64,000 nt of DNA from Erythroxylum novogranatense (Eukaryota > Streptophyta > Magnoliopsida > Malpighiales > Erythroxylaceae), in contig CM057224.1 of the NCBI GenBank assembly GCA_029891385.1, positions 5,704,001 through 5,768,000 of the forward strand. The letters run 5' to 3'. The translations under genes were made by a program, and so were the position numbers. Shown piece after piece: positions 11,346-22,114 of the stretch; the first letter of the stretch is position 1; every line of letters starts with the position of its first letter. The notes beneath the pieces were generated by a model. That model was not told where the DNA came from. It was given only the letters and a program-made list of their open reading frames with translations, and ran no database searches.

Positions 11346-11566
11346 TCCAATTCTTGAAGCGTTGGATTCGTAAGAAATAGAGGGACTTTTCCCTAAAAGA
11401 AAGTCTTATTAAAGTACTTTATTTACCTGGTTGAAATAATCAGACAAGATGTCAGTTATAAAGACCAATGAAGGGGCAATTTTGGAAGGTTACTCAAAGG
11501 ATTAAGTTTATAGGCTTAAATGGAGGGGCTTATGGGTCATTCCCCATTCATTAAATTACATGGCAC

Positions 11567-11574
11567 TATAAAAA
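11567..11574 (+). promoter_or_regulatory. TATA box of D LTR
   Basis: TATAAAAA in the context TGGCACTATAAAA, which is also present at 31258 and 36448 in C and on the minus strand at 8431-8437 in E. A purine-rich GAGAAGGGAGAG leader follows in all four. Confidence 0.7.
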
Positions 11575-13615
11575 GGATTGGGCTGTTGTTTTATTAAGGG
11601 AGGCACGAAACTTGAACAAAAGGAAAGAAAAATAAGAAGAGAGAAGAGAGAAGGGAGAGCAAACTTCGGAGAAGAAAGAAGGGAGAGCTTAGGGTTTAAG
11701 ATTTTTGGGGGTTCAAGCTCAGTTTTTCTTTGATTCATGAGGGAAAAAGATGGAAGGAGAAGAGAGCTTCCTTCCAAGCCTAATAAATCCGAAAATGGTG
11801 AAAAGTTTGAGGAAATTTTAATGTGGAAGAAAGAAGGAGGCTTGGGAGCAATTGAGGCACAAAGCAAGTTGTTAGCATGGATATGAGGTGGGTAGTATAT
11901 TTATTTATTGAATTGTAAGCTAAAAATGTGATTTTGAAAATTAAAGAAAGCAAAATTTGATTTTGATAAATTATTGTTGATAAAATGGGTTAAAAAAGGT
12001 TGTAAATGTTTGATATTATGATTTCAAAGGGTTAAATGAGTTTTAGAAAATGCAAGAATTATGAAATTCATGGTTTTCAAATCATGTGATTTATGATTTA
12101 AATGATTTAAAGAATTAGTGCATATATTGTGATGAATTTGATGAATATGTGATTTAAGTGAATTGTATTCGATTTGTTATATGAATTCATGTGGATATAT
12201 GTTTGTGTCATTTATGACACATTATGATGATTTTGATATGGAAAATTTAAAGAAAATTAAGATTTGAAAAGTGCCTTCGGGCAATATGAAATTTCGTTTT
12301 GCTTATGTGCTACGTGGGTTTGGTCAGGTCCTTTGTGAGTCAGTGCACTGTCTCTACTTGTTTAAGCCTTCGCTCGGCTGCCCGCAAGAGGCAATGGAGT
12401 TTCGATCACGGATTCCTTCACTACCGCATATGACGACTATGCGGAAATGTGCAAGACGTCTCATATGGACCAAACCAAACCATTTAATGTGTTATTGTGA
12501 TTTGTGTTGGATGCTTGCGGTATAACCCATGAAACACACGCCGCAATATAACTCGCAAACACCTACGGGTAGGGTGTGGGGTCCAACATCAAATCATTCT
12601 ATTATGTTATATGATTTTTGATTTTGTTTATGTGCTATGTGATGCATTCATGTTTAAAGCTTTGCATGATTGGTAAAAAGTTTGAGAATTTGAGAAATGA
12701 GAAAGTGAATTTTCAATTATGAATTTCAGAAACTGTTTATAAATGTTTTGGAAAATTTTGAAAATGGGTTTTTGGATAAATTTCCGAATGGGAAATGTTT
12801 GAAAATTTTGAAAAGATAATTTTTGCTTATGTTTCAATTTATAAATATATTATCCACGAGCTTCCGAGCTCACCCCCCCTTTCATCCCCATCTCCAGGTT
12901 TCGAGCAGGAGATCGGATGAAAGAAAGTGAAGATGTTTGGTTTTGATTTAGTATCATTTGGCTTTTTGTGTAAATTAAGATTGGATATGGCTTGAATTCT
13001 CATATATGTATATGATTTATGAAGTTTGTATATAATTGGGAATGAGTTAGGGATTTGGTTATAATTGCGATTGAGTTATATTCGGATTACGTTACGAATT
13101 TGTATATTGTATGTGTAACATCCCGTTACTGTTAGCAAGGGTATTTTGGTAATATTGGGTCGATCGATAGGTTCATTGCATTCACCGATTGAACATATTA
13201 TCGGCCTCGATCATAGAGGAACAGTTTATTGCATATGCATTTATTCATAGTACATGCATTCATGATTTTTCGCATTTTATCATGCAGTATGAATTGATTG
13301 GATTGTGAACTGAAACTAATCGAATCGATCGGATTGTGATTAATTGAGAAATTAGGATAAGTGGGCTCGAATGACTGATTCAGAATAGTCTAAGAGCGAT
13401 TGGCAATTGATAGTGGCTTATAGGAAATTTTTGAGAAATTCGGGAGAAAATGTCCGGACCGGAAATTTTGGAGTGGCGTAATCGATTATTCAGATAAGAT
13501 CGAAAGGATTGTCCAATGGAAATGGGAAAAATTAGAATTATACTGTTAGGAAATTAAAATGTTGAGCTATTAAAATTTTGAGACTGAAATTTGGACTAAG
13601 TTGGAGACCTTTGTC

Positions 13616-13623
13616 TATAAATA
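13616..13623 (+). promoter_or_regulatory. TATA box of A 5' LTR
   Basis: TATAAATA in the context TTGTCTATAAATAGCTAAG, conserved exactly at 42691-42698 in the 3' LTR. A pyrimidine-rich TTCTTCTTCTCTCCC stretch follows within 60 bp, a likely start of transcription. Confidence 0.75.
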
Positions 13624-13989
13624 GCTAAGTTTGAATGTGGGAAATTACCTAAGGCATTTCTTCTTCTCTCCCACGGTGATCTTCGATCTCTTCCATTGGT
13701 GAGGATTCTTCGATCTTTCTCTATGGTTTTCTTCTCATTATGTTAGCCTAACTGGTTTATTGTGATTGATGAAGGTTGAGGAGGATTGAGAGTGGGTTAT
13801 CGTTGATTTGGAAGGATTTTAGGGTTTACGGTGATTTGTGGTTTTGATCTTCGATTGGTAAGTATTTATGACTTTAATGTTGTTATTAATGGTTTCTAAT
13901 GCATTTATGGCATTTATTATGGTTGATTTGGGTAGTTGGAGTGTTTAATGGAGGTTTTAGAGAAAGAAATGGCGGAAAATCGGATCGGA

Positions 13990-14235
13990 GAAGACGAAGT
14001 CGCCCGCACGTCGTGACGTCTGCAGGTGGCCTCACCGCGACGAGCAATGCATACTACGCCATGACGAAGCGAACCTGATACCGCAATGAAATGGATGATT
14101 ATTGCGCCGCGTAGAGGCGAAAGTGAATGTCGCGGCGAGGGAATTGGGAGCTGCACGCCGCGGCGAGCGTCATTCACGCCGCGGCGAGTGACCCGCATAC
14201 GACGCGACGAGAGTCGCAAGGTCGCGGCGAAGGAG
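13990..14235 (+). repeat. GC-rich CGCGGCGAG repeat patch in A 5' LTR
   Basis: A short CpG-dense island in an otherwise AT-rich LTR, with GCGGCGAG or GCGGCGAA recurring four times between 14131 and 14232. The 3' LTR equivalent (43062-43270) is shorter, lacking part of the 14015-14090 stretch. The patch lies between the TATA box and the putative intron donor, so it would be in the transcribed leader. Confidence 0.7.
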
Positions 14236-14773
14236 CTTTTCTGATTGGATTGAGTTTAGTCTATTGGATATAACTTATGGTATAGACCTCCGATTGAGGT
14301 GATTCTCGATTCATTATGAACTAGGAAAAGAGGTCTACTATTGAGGATAATTATGAGAGTCAGAATTTAATTATTATGGTACTGATTCATAGAGAATAAG
14401 GTCAATTATGGTTCATAGTGTGACCTAAATATTGAATTGAGACAATTAGAGTTTTAATTGGGAATTTCAATAAAGGTTTTGACCCAATGGATAGGGAATT
14501 GCTATAGGGAGTTTAAATTGAGGAAATTGAACTGAATTATAAGATTGGATTAATTATTGTCGATCAATTAAGAGAAGAGTTCTAAATTGGGTTTTAGCGC
14601 CGGGGAAAATTGTGAACATGCATTGTACATAATTTCACTGAGACATATGCATTACTGAATCGTTTTATTGAGCACCTAGTAACGGGACTGTATTTTACTG
14701 TTATAGAGGCACCGTTGGATCGTCATTCCACGGACGTTGCTGGGACTTCCAGGCAATAGCTCGGAAGTTACAG

Positions 14774-15517
14774 GTGAGTAACCTAGTTGGTTTCTCAAAT
14801 TCCTGACTGTTTAAATGCTCAATGTGAACTACTTGCCACTGTGAAATTGCATGATTACTGAAATGTACATGATCGAATGACATGTTTCTACTGTATGGGA
14901 TTGGACTACTGTATTGGATTGGATTACTGTATGATACTGAGGAATGTAATACTGGGCTTTTATAGCCGTACACTATAGATTACTGAACACTGAATTACTG
15001 AACACTGCATTGCATGCATGATTAGATAATGGAATGTGACCCAAGTTGCTATTATCATTGAAAAGAGCCTCGAGCTCGAACATCAGATTGACCGGACCTC
15101 GAGCCCGAGGGAGAAATCTCGACACGTCCCCATCAATCTTGACCGAGCATTTGGGCACAACATCAATAAGCGGAAAAGAGTCTCATATGCATTGTATACA
15201 CTTGATGATTGAATTGCAAACTTCTCAATTATGTGATGACATGAGAGATTGCAAATTGTTACATACTCTCATAAATGTTTCATGATTTATCAGAAATTGT
15301 GATATGATACTATAAACCGTTATATACTATTGTAAATTGCTATTTGATCTCGCCAATTTGTTATAGACTCATGTAAATTGTTATATAATATTGTTAATTA
15401 AATATTATCAGGTTGCGTCTTTAGACGCAATTTGCGTAATGCATGATTTGAGTGAACCATCGATGATGGTTTCTCACTGAGTTCGCAAACTCACCCAACA
15501 TTGCAATTATTTTTCAG
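14774..15517 (+). other. putative leader intron in A 5' LTR
   Basis: Donor CAG/GTGAGTAAC at 14774 and acceptor TTATTTTTCAG/GA at 15517. Both sites and their flanks are conserved in the 3' LTR of A (43808-44563), in both LTRs of B (minus strand) and in H (60598-61338), while much of the sequence between has diverged. This is a prediction from sequence; no transcript evidence is available. Confidence 0.5.
15465..15495 (+). repeat. conserved tandem hairpins before the acceptor-like site
   Basis: AACCATCGATGATGGTT (15465-15481) is a 7-bp inverted repeat, followed within a few bases by GAGTTCGCAAACTC, a second inverted repeat. The pair recurs in order in the A 3' LTR (first stem one mismatch), in H (61274-61290 onward) and on the minus strand in both B LTRs (16974-16990 and 26177-26193). 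Confidence 0.75.
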
Positions 15518-15916
15518 GATTTGGCGAGTACCCCGTTAGACAAACGGGAGTATGATTACAACAAGCAAGTCAGAGTTCAGGTCGGGATCAGTCTCATGTC
15601 TGCATTTGAGTCTTTCTGATTTATGTGTAAATTTGTATTTCCGCATAATTGTACTATTATTATAGAGGGCCCCCAACTGATTAATATTGCATTGTGAATT
15701 GAATATTGAAAAAGTCTTTTGATTGAAAATGTTTCAATATCGCGGGCCCAAATTGTTTATTGATTTCTACACACTCGAGTGTTTTCAAAAAGAAAAAAAA
15801 TGTCATAATGAGTTTTTAAACTGAATTGACTGCTCTAGCATGCCACCCTCGCGGGTCACGGGCTCGGATATCACCATCGATATCGAGTTCAGGTCTGGCG
15901 GGAGTGGGTTGCCACA

Positions 15917-16305
15917 TTTGTGGTATCAGAGCCCAGAAGTACAATCTTACATGGGCTTTCTGAAAAATGTGTCAAGTTACATGCATGTAAGTCATTTGAT
16001 GGCAGACAGTGACAACTGATCCCTAGTCTAGCATATGAGTCACATATATGAGCCTGTCTCAATTGTTTAAACAGTTAGAAAGGATGAGGAAAAAGGAAGT
16101 TGTGAATATCATGAAATAAGAAAAAGTGTCTGGTTCGATTTGACAAATGGGGATTTAATGTGTTGGTATTGGTGTATATGTAGTATGAAAGGTAACATCA
16201 GTGTTATACTGGAGTATATTCTGGAATGGAAAATAGATATGAATGTATAGTTGTGGATTGATAGAAGAAAATAGCAATATGATAAGAATGGTAAGAGTGA
16301 AAGTG
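15917..16305 (+). mobile_element. A internal region, left part, with primer-binding site
   Basis: TGGTATCAGAGCCC at 15921-15934 complements the 3' end of initiator Met tRNA and is the primer-binding site. The rest, up to the C insertion at 16306, has no open frame of note. Confidence 0.88.
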
Positions 16306-16925
16306 TGTTGGACCCCGATCTTTCAGTGAAAATTAGAAATATGAAAATGAAAATTTGATAAGAGTTTTTATATATGAATGGAGTTATAGATATTTTTGAC
16401 TTAAGGAAATTGATGAGAAAAGATTTGTTTGATTAGATAACTTTGGGTTTCAAATAGAATTGTATGGATTATGAAAGTTCAAGTGGATAAAAATGGAAGT
16501 TGAAATCAAGAAATAGAAAGTGAATGTAACACCCCACTCCCGTAAGACCCGAACCCGATATCGTTGGTGATATCCGAGTCCGTGCCCCGCGAGAGTGGCG
16601 TACTACATCATTCGATTTAAAACTCAGTATACATTTTTTTTGAAGCCATTGATTCCACGTTAACACGACCAACACAGTAAGTAATTAAAATCCGTGTTCA
16701 ATAAAACCGGTTTGATTATTACACCATCCAAAGTAATAATTTACAATCACCAATGCAAGAAAAACATCAAAACCACAATGGGCTCAAGTAAAATACAAAG
16801 CCTTGTTATACGATGATTGCGGAACACAATTTACTAAGACACAATGCAGATGCGAACTGATCCCGATCTCTAACCTTTACTCGCCTACAAGAGACATACT
16901 CCGTGTCAGCCGGGTATTCTTCAGA

Positions 16926-17525
16926 CTGAAAAATAGATGCAAATTTTGGGTGAGTTTTGCGAACTCGGTGAGAAACCATCATCGATGGTTCACTCAAATC
17001 ATGCATTACGCCCGTGGCGACAAAGACGATCTAGTAATAATCAATTACGATGGCGATTAATAACAATGTCGATGAATGAAAACCATTCACAAGAACACAT
17101 ACCATCACGAGCGGTACTTATCACGTAGCGATTACTTGTGCGAATGCAATGCATATGTGACTCTTTCCAGTTATTGATGACAGCCCAAGTTCTCGAGCGG
17201 TGTTCGATGGGGGCGCGTCGAGATTTCTCCCTCGGGCTCGAGGCCCGATCGATCTGATATGAGAGCTTGAAGCTCTTATCGGTAAAATAGCAACTTAGGG
17301 CACGTCCATTATCGATCATGCAATTATGCATGCGGTGCAATATTCATATGATGGCTATAAAGCCCGATCTATCGATGTCGGTATCATTCATGACAAGAAA
17401 ATCATACAATACAATCCCATACATGCCAAGAGTCATGCGCAGTGATCATTCAATTCACTTTTGCACGTAATTCACGTTGAGCATGTAAACAACCAGAAAT
17501 TTGAGAAACCAACTAGGTTACTCAC
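16926..17525 (-). other. putative leader intron in B 3' LTR
   Basis: On the minus strand, donor ATAG/GTGAGTAACC near 17525 and acceptor CTATTTTTCAG near 16926, 600 bp apart. The B 5' LTR has the same pair at 26729 and 26130, also 600 bp. Sites are shared with A and H. Confidence 0.45.
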
Positions 17526-18009
17526 CTATTACTTCGAGCTAATGCCGGAAGTCTCGTGACGCCGGTTAATCGGCGCTCAATTGGCCTCTATATGAATCGA
17601 AAAAATACGAGTCACTAAATATGATATTTGTGCTCATGTTGATGATATATGCATGTTCATGAATTCCCGGCCCTAATCCCCCCTTTTTTTCCATTATAAA
17701 AATTCATCAAAAATTCAGAAACCTATTGGCGCTGACGGTGCGCAATTCAGACCTCTATAGGTCCCCAATTAAATAAAACAGTGATTAAAAGTTCCGTCAC
17801 CCGGGGCCATGTCAATTTCCCGTCTAAAAATTCCCAATTTCTTATAAAATGAAATTCAATATTCAATGAATCCGATGCCTCTAGAATCAGGTCAATCGGA
17901 CGTCGGACGGAAAAGTTATTCACAAAAGAAATCAAAATTCAACAAGTAATATATATAAATATTGCCCTTATTTTTTCCTTTATTTTCTGATTTCCAACCA
18001 AACTTCCAA

Positions 18010-19100
18010 CACCCATAACTCTTTCTACACATTTCTGAAAAATGCAAACTATACCTTGTTGGAGAGCTTATGAAAAGCTCTACAATTCTCAAGAGGACCA
18101 TAAAAATCAATTCCAACCCTAAGGGTGTCAAATATCCCATCAAACCTTCTGCCTACTCAATTCCCATTAACACAGGGCAGTACCTTGACACTTTCATAAC
18201 TCACTGATTCTTCAGAAATAAATTACCACAAAAATATGGTCAATAAGTTCACATTGTCCTCAACAATTTTCATGAACAATCCAAAATCAGATTCTATTTC
18301 TAGGCAAGTCCATTAATTCATTTAATGTTACTGTCCCTGCAATCCTTCAATTTGGGCAGTAACCTTACAACAAGCATATCTCCCTATACACAAGTCAGTA
18401 AAATCAGAACTTTATATCCCTGTAAAGATAACATCTCAAACTTCAATTTTCATGAAGCACTCATCATCCAACTCGATCTCTAACAATTTCAAAACTGTTA
18501 TGGAAGCTACTGTTATGATCAGCCATTCATAACCTAATGTAGGGTTCATTTTTGCAAAATCATAACTCCCAATTCTGACTTCTAAAAATTACAAACCATA
18601 TATCAATTTCAAGGTAATCTCTTCCTCTACAACTTTTAAGAAGCTCACTCACACCAATTCAGTCCACATAAAATGTTAAAATTGCCTCCAATCAGTAAAC
18701 TCACAAAATCACACTTAAGCTAGGTTTCATCCAAAATGCTCAAAACCAGTCATTAGTAATCAATTCATATCTCCCAATATACAATTCTAAAAATAACAAG
18801 ATCAGAAGCAATGGAAAGATAATTCAATATTCTACAACGTCCATGAAGACCATTTTCCCTAATTCCATCTCAATTAATTCTGAAAAATCAACAAAACTCA
18901 GATGTCATGGTTGCAGTTACTGTTTACAGGCAATGGAACAGTAACTTTCAATACAGAAATTGACCCTTCTATCATTGGAATTCAGCAACACCTATTTCAC
19001 ACTAAATTGAAGACAACATCCCAAAGTTTCATTGGGTACAAACCTTGCCTCATTTGAAAATCTACACAATTATTTATGAACAAAACATGACAGTAGGTTC
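18010..19100 (+). repeat. array of 180-205-bp repeat units in B 3' LTR
   Basis: Units start near 18012 (CCATAACTC), 18191 (TCATAACTC), 18372 (GCATATCTC), 18558 (TCATAACTC) and 18764 (TCATATCTC), each followed about 70-90 bp later by words like CTACAACTTTTAAGAAG or CAATTTTCATGAA. The units are antisense to B and diverged. The same array is in the right LTR at about 27215-28270. Confidence 0.72.
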
Positions 19101-19499
19101 AAAACTCAATTTCCAGCTTAAATCAACAATCTAACTTCTATCACTTCTAACATCAATAACATATCACTAAGCATCCATTCCTACCTCTAATTCAACCCCA
19201 AACTCATCACAACATACACTTCTACAATGAAAAGAAAATTGGCAGCACACATATACACAATTCCCATACTTTGTTTCCATGTATTAAGCATCATAAACAT
19301 CATTAAAACAAAGAACTTAAAAGAACCTTACCTATCAAGCTTCCAATCTTTATTTCCTTCTTAACTTCTTTACTTTCTACCTTCACTAATCACTTCTTCC
19401 ACCACCATACATATGTAGTTCATCATCATGGGAAGACTATAGCTTGGTAAGTGTTTGGAGGAAGATGAAAACAAGAAGAAGAAAATCGATGGTTAAAGA

Positions 19500-21415
19500 T
19501 GTAAGTGATAAGTCGACTTGTACCATGTGTAAGTCGACTTACACATGTTCGGTACCGATAAGTCGACTTGTTCATTCGATAAGTCGACTTGTTCAAGGTC
19601 GGTACTGTTTATTTGTGCCCTAAAGGCAATCCCCTTTAGCGCGTTTTATTCAAAGTCGTGTGCAGACTTTATGAATAAATAAAGAAAAGGCATTATTCAT
19701 TAATTTGATATTCATAAACATTGTTTATGAATTGATTGGATCTTTAATCGAATTAATGAAGTCCATGATATATGACATAGCATGAAGGAAATTATGATGT
19801 GATCATACTTCTGAGATTCCTATCATGTGCAATTATGTCAGTATCTAAATTCTCCCTAGTCATAGGATTAATGAGACCGACATCATTAATCTGGATAGAC
19901 TAGCACATGTCATATTCCTGATTGGATCAAGCGGTGGATCTCGAAACTGTAAATATGAGATATTTAGAATTGACATGTGGATGCTTACTAGCGGTAGTAA
20001 GTTCATTGGATGACTGCCATGAGATCATCACATAGATATCTTATCTAAGTGTCGGTGATAATCTCATCATAGCAATGGTGCAAGTATCCTTAGACTTGAG
20101 GTACTCGAGGATATCTTGAATCTTGATCACGTGCTTTGACTCCATTCCTTGTTGCCTTCGAGAGGTAACTCATAGGGTGGTGCTTGGGTACGCCTTGAGG
20201 TATTCAAGATAATTGAGTAGCCAATAAAGGATTCACCACTTCGGATTAGCGTAAGAGATACCCGTAGCCTCTTGTCGGGATCATTACTAAGGTCGGCGGC
20301 ATGTATGTCATGAAGAGTGTCTTCATTGACATATAAAGTAATGAGTCCCGGACGAGAACCGATATCACTGGGCTAGACTCAGTCTAGTGAGAGTTGACAC
20401 TTTGACCATACTCATAACCAAGTGGGGTATAGGATGGTGAAAGGACGAATTGCACGGTAATTGTCATGGAAGGGTTCGTGATCCGGTTCGTGATGAATAC
20501 ATCAATCCGATTACTTTCCGGTCAATTGGGGTCATGATGTGTTGCTAGATACCGCTCATGACTTGCTCAGATTAATTATTAATCTAAGTGGCCAACATAA
20601 CCGGAGCCTAAAGGGTCACACGATAAGAGTGACTCGGAGAATCAGAAATAGTAATTGGACGAGTTCCAATTATGGAGAGCATTAGGATTAAATGGATCCC
20701 AATGGGATTGGGATATGTCCCGATGAGATCGCGACATCGATATTGCTAAGAAAGGTCTCCGGGGCGTTTTCAGCATCGGGGCCCGGCAGGTCGGTAGGAC
20801 CGACCCCAGTTTGACTGGACCTCTTAGTAATTATATATATGTTAATTAATTAATTAATATTATATATATATGGACATGTGCGTGGAATGAGGGAAGAGAG
20901 GATAAAACTTTGAAAAAGTCAAAGTTTATTTCTTTATTCATTAATGAATGAATGGCCATTAACTCACCATTTGTCCTAAGCTTATGGAAGCATTTTTAAG
21001 TGTTAAAAAACAACATAAGATGGCTTTTGGATGAGGATGGCCGACGGTTTTCATATGGAAACAAGAGAAAATGCTTAAGTGTTAAGCAAAAGGTGAAAAA
21101 GAGTTTTGATTCCTTGTTTTCTCTTAAGCCATCATCGATTTCTCTCTTCTCAAGCTTTGTCCAACGTCGATCTGAAGCTCTCCAGATGTAGGTAGGCTCT
21201 AGCGAGCTTTAATCTGTTTCTAGCTATTCCGGGTCAAAGGGTTTGATCAGGTTAGATTTTCGATCTCTACGTGGATCACCTTTAGAGATAGTCTCTTTGG
21301 CTATTTAGGTTGATGTCTTCATACCGATACTGGATCACAGGATTCGGAAAGTCCCGAACAAAAATTTTGTTTTTATTTGCGGTACATGTGATGTACCTCC
21401 CGGGATTTTCCTACA
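19500..21415 (+). mobile_element. solo copia LTR (Copia-1 family) in the B 3' LTR
   Basis: A single 1916-bp LTR with the perfect target duplication AAAGA (19495-19499 and 21416-21420); the empty site is intact in the right B LTR near 28672. From about 19615 it matches the Copia-1 3' LTR to the end (GGGATTTTCCTACA). Its first ~110 bp differ: instead of TGTTAGAGTAG it begins TGTAAGTG with four AAGTCGACTT palindromes. No internal region, primer site or second LTR is present, so it is the footprint of recombination between two LTRs. Confidence 0.93.
19510..19590. repeat. AAGTCGACTT palindromes at the start of the solo copia LTR
   Basis: Perfect copies at 19510-19519, 19531-19540, 19560-19569 and 19581-19590, spaced 21-29 bp, separated by short words such as TACCATGTGT and TTCATTCGAT. 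The second is embedded in a longer palindrome flanked by TGTGT and ACACA. Confidence 0.88.
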
Positions 21416-22074
21416 AAAGATGGAGAGGAAAATGGATAGGTTTGCTCTTTCGGATGAGAGAAGATGTATAAGTATAATAAAGCTTTCAAGTGGTCCCTTT
21501 ATTGAAAAACACTAGAAGAGTCGTGGATGATGATAGGAAGAAGACAAAATGCATTAAGAAAAGGGACACTTGGCTTTTTAAGACATGGAAAAGACAAAAC
21601 TAACTAATTAACCTACTTTAATTACAAACTTTCATTAATCCTACTTAAACAGTAATAATGACTCTAATCATGACACTAAAATAATTCCCTAACATCAATT
21701 ATCCACTAATCTCATGCCATTAGGCAATCCTGTTCGGTACAAAACAGTTCACTCAGTCAGTCAGTTAGAATTTTTCGGTCCGGGAAAGAACCCCGAAAAA
21801 TTTCAGAAAAATTCCCATAAATCCCTAAAAATAGAAAACGATTTATGGCGCACTCAGAATAATTTTTCAAACCCGATAACCCCGTTAATCACAATGAAAT
21901 TACATTAGGCACAAAAACCGGGAATGTCATGTATGCATGTGCGGTAAGTTTCTGTGCACGATTATGACTATGTAGCAATCCTATTATGCATGAGCAATCC
22001 TGTGAAATCCCGATCTAACGCATACTATGCCAATTTACTATTTTACCCTTTCCAATAGGGGGTGAGATGTTACA

Positions 22075-22114
22075 ATTCCCCCCTCCTTATAACAATTTCG
22101 TCCTCGAAATTCTC
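22075..22114 (-). promoter_or_regulatory. B polypurine tract block
   Basis: On the minus strand the block reads AATTTCGAGGACGAAATTG then AAGGAGGGGGGAAT directly before the LTR. The first word corresponds to the codons for NFEDEI at the end of chromovirus pol, although B has no pol. Confidence 0.85.

Larger units (their letters stand above)
13114..15916 (+). repeat. A 5' LTR (2803 bp)
   Basis: Starts TGTAACATCCCGTTACTG and ends GAGTGGGTTGCCACA. It has a TATA box at 13616, a GC-rich patch at 13990-14235, a donor-like site at 14774, hairpins at 15465-15495 and an acceptor-like site at 15517. Compared with the 3' LTR, many differences are ACTG or CAGT read as ATCG, CG or CGAT (for example 13161-13170 against 42231-42240). 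The remaining differences are few, suggesting a young element. Confidence 0.92.
16525..22074 (-). repeat. B 3' LTR (left), interrupted by a solo copia LTR
   Basis: About 3.63 kb after removal of 19500-21420. In plus orientation it starts TGTAACACCCCACTCCCG and ends GAGATGTTACA. Differences from the right LTR are concentrated in 16680-17580, where CAGT and ACTG in the right copy appear as CGAT, CG or similar here (compare 17361-17400 with 26571-26611). Confidence 0.92.

Noticed and set aside
13616..15517. Host gene with promoter and intron inside the A LTR
   Set aside because: The same TATA box and splice-like sites recur in LTR copies with target duplications; no exon codes for a recognisable protein.
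15921..15934. Possible tRNA fragment
   Set aside because: It is the short complement of a tRNA 3' end used as a primer-binding site, with no tRNA cloverleaf around it.
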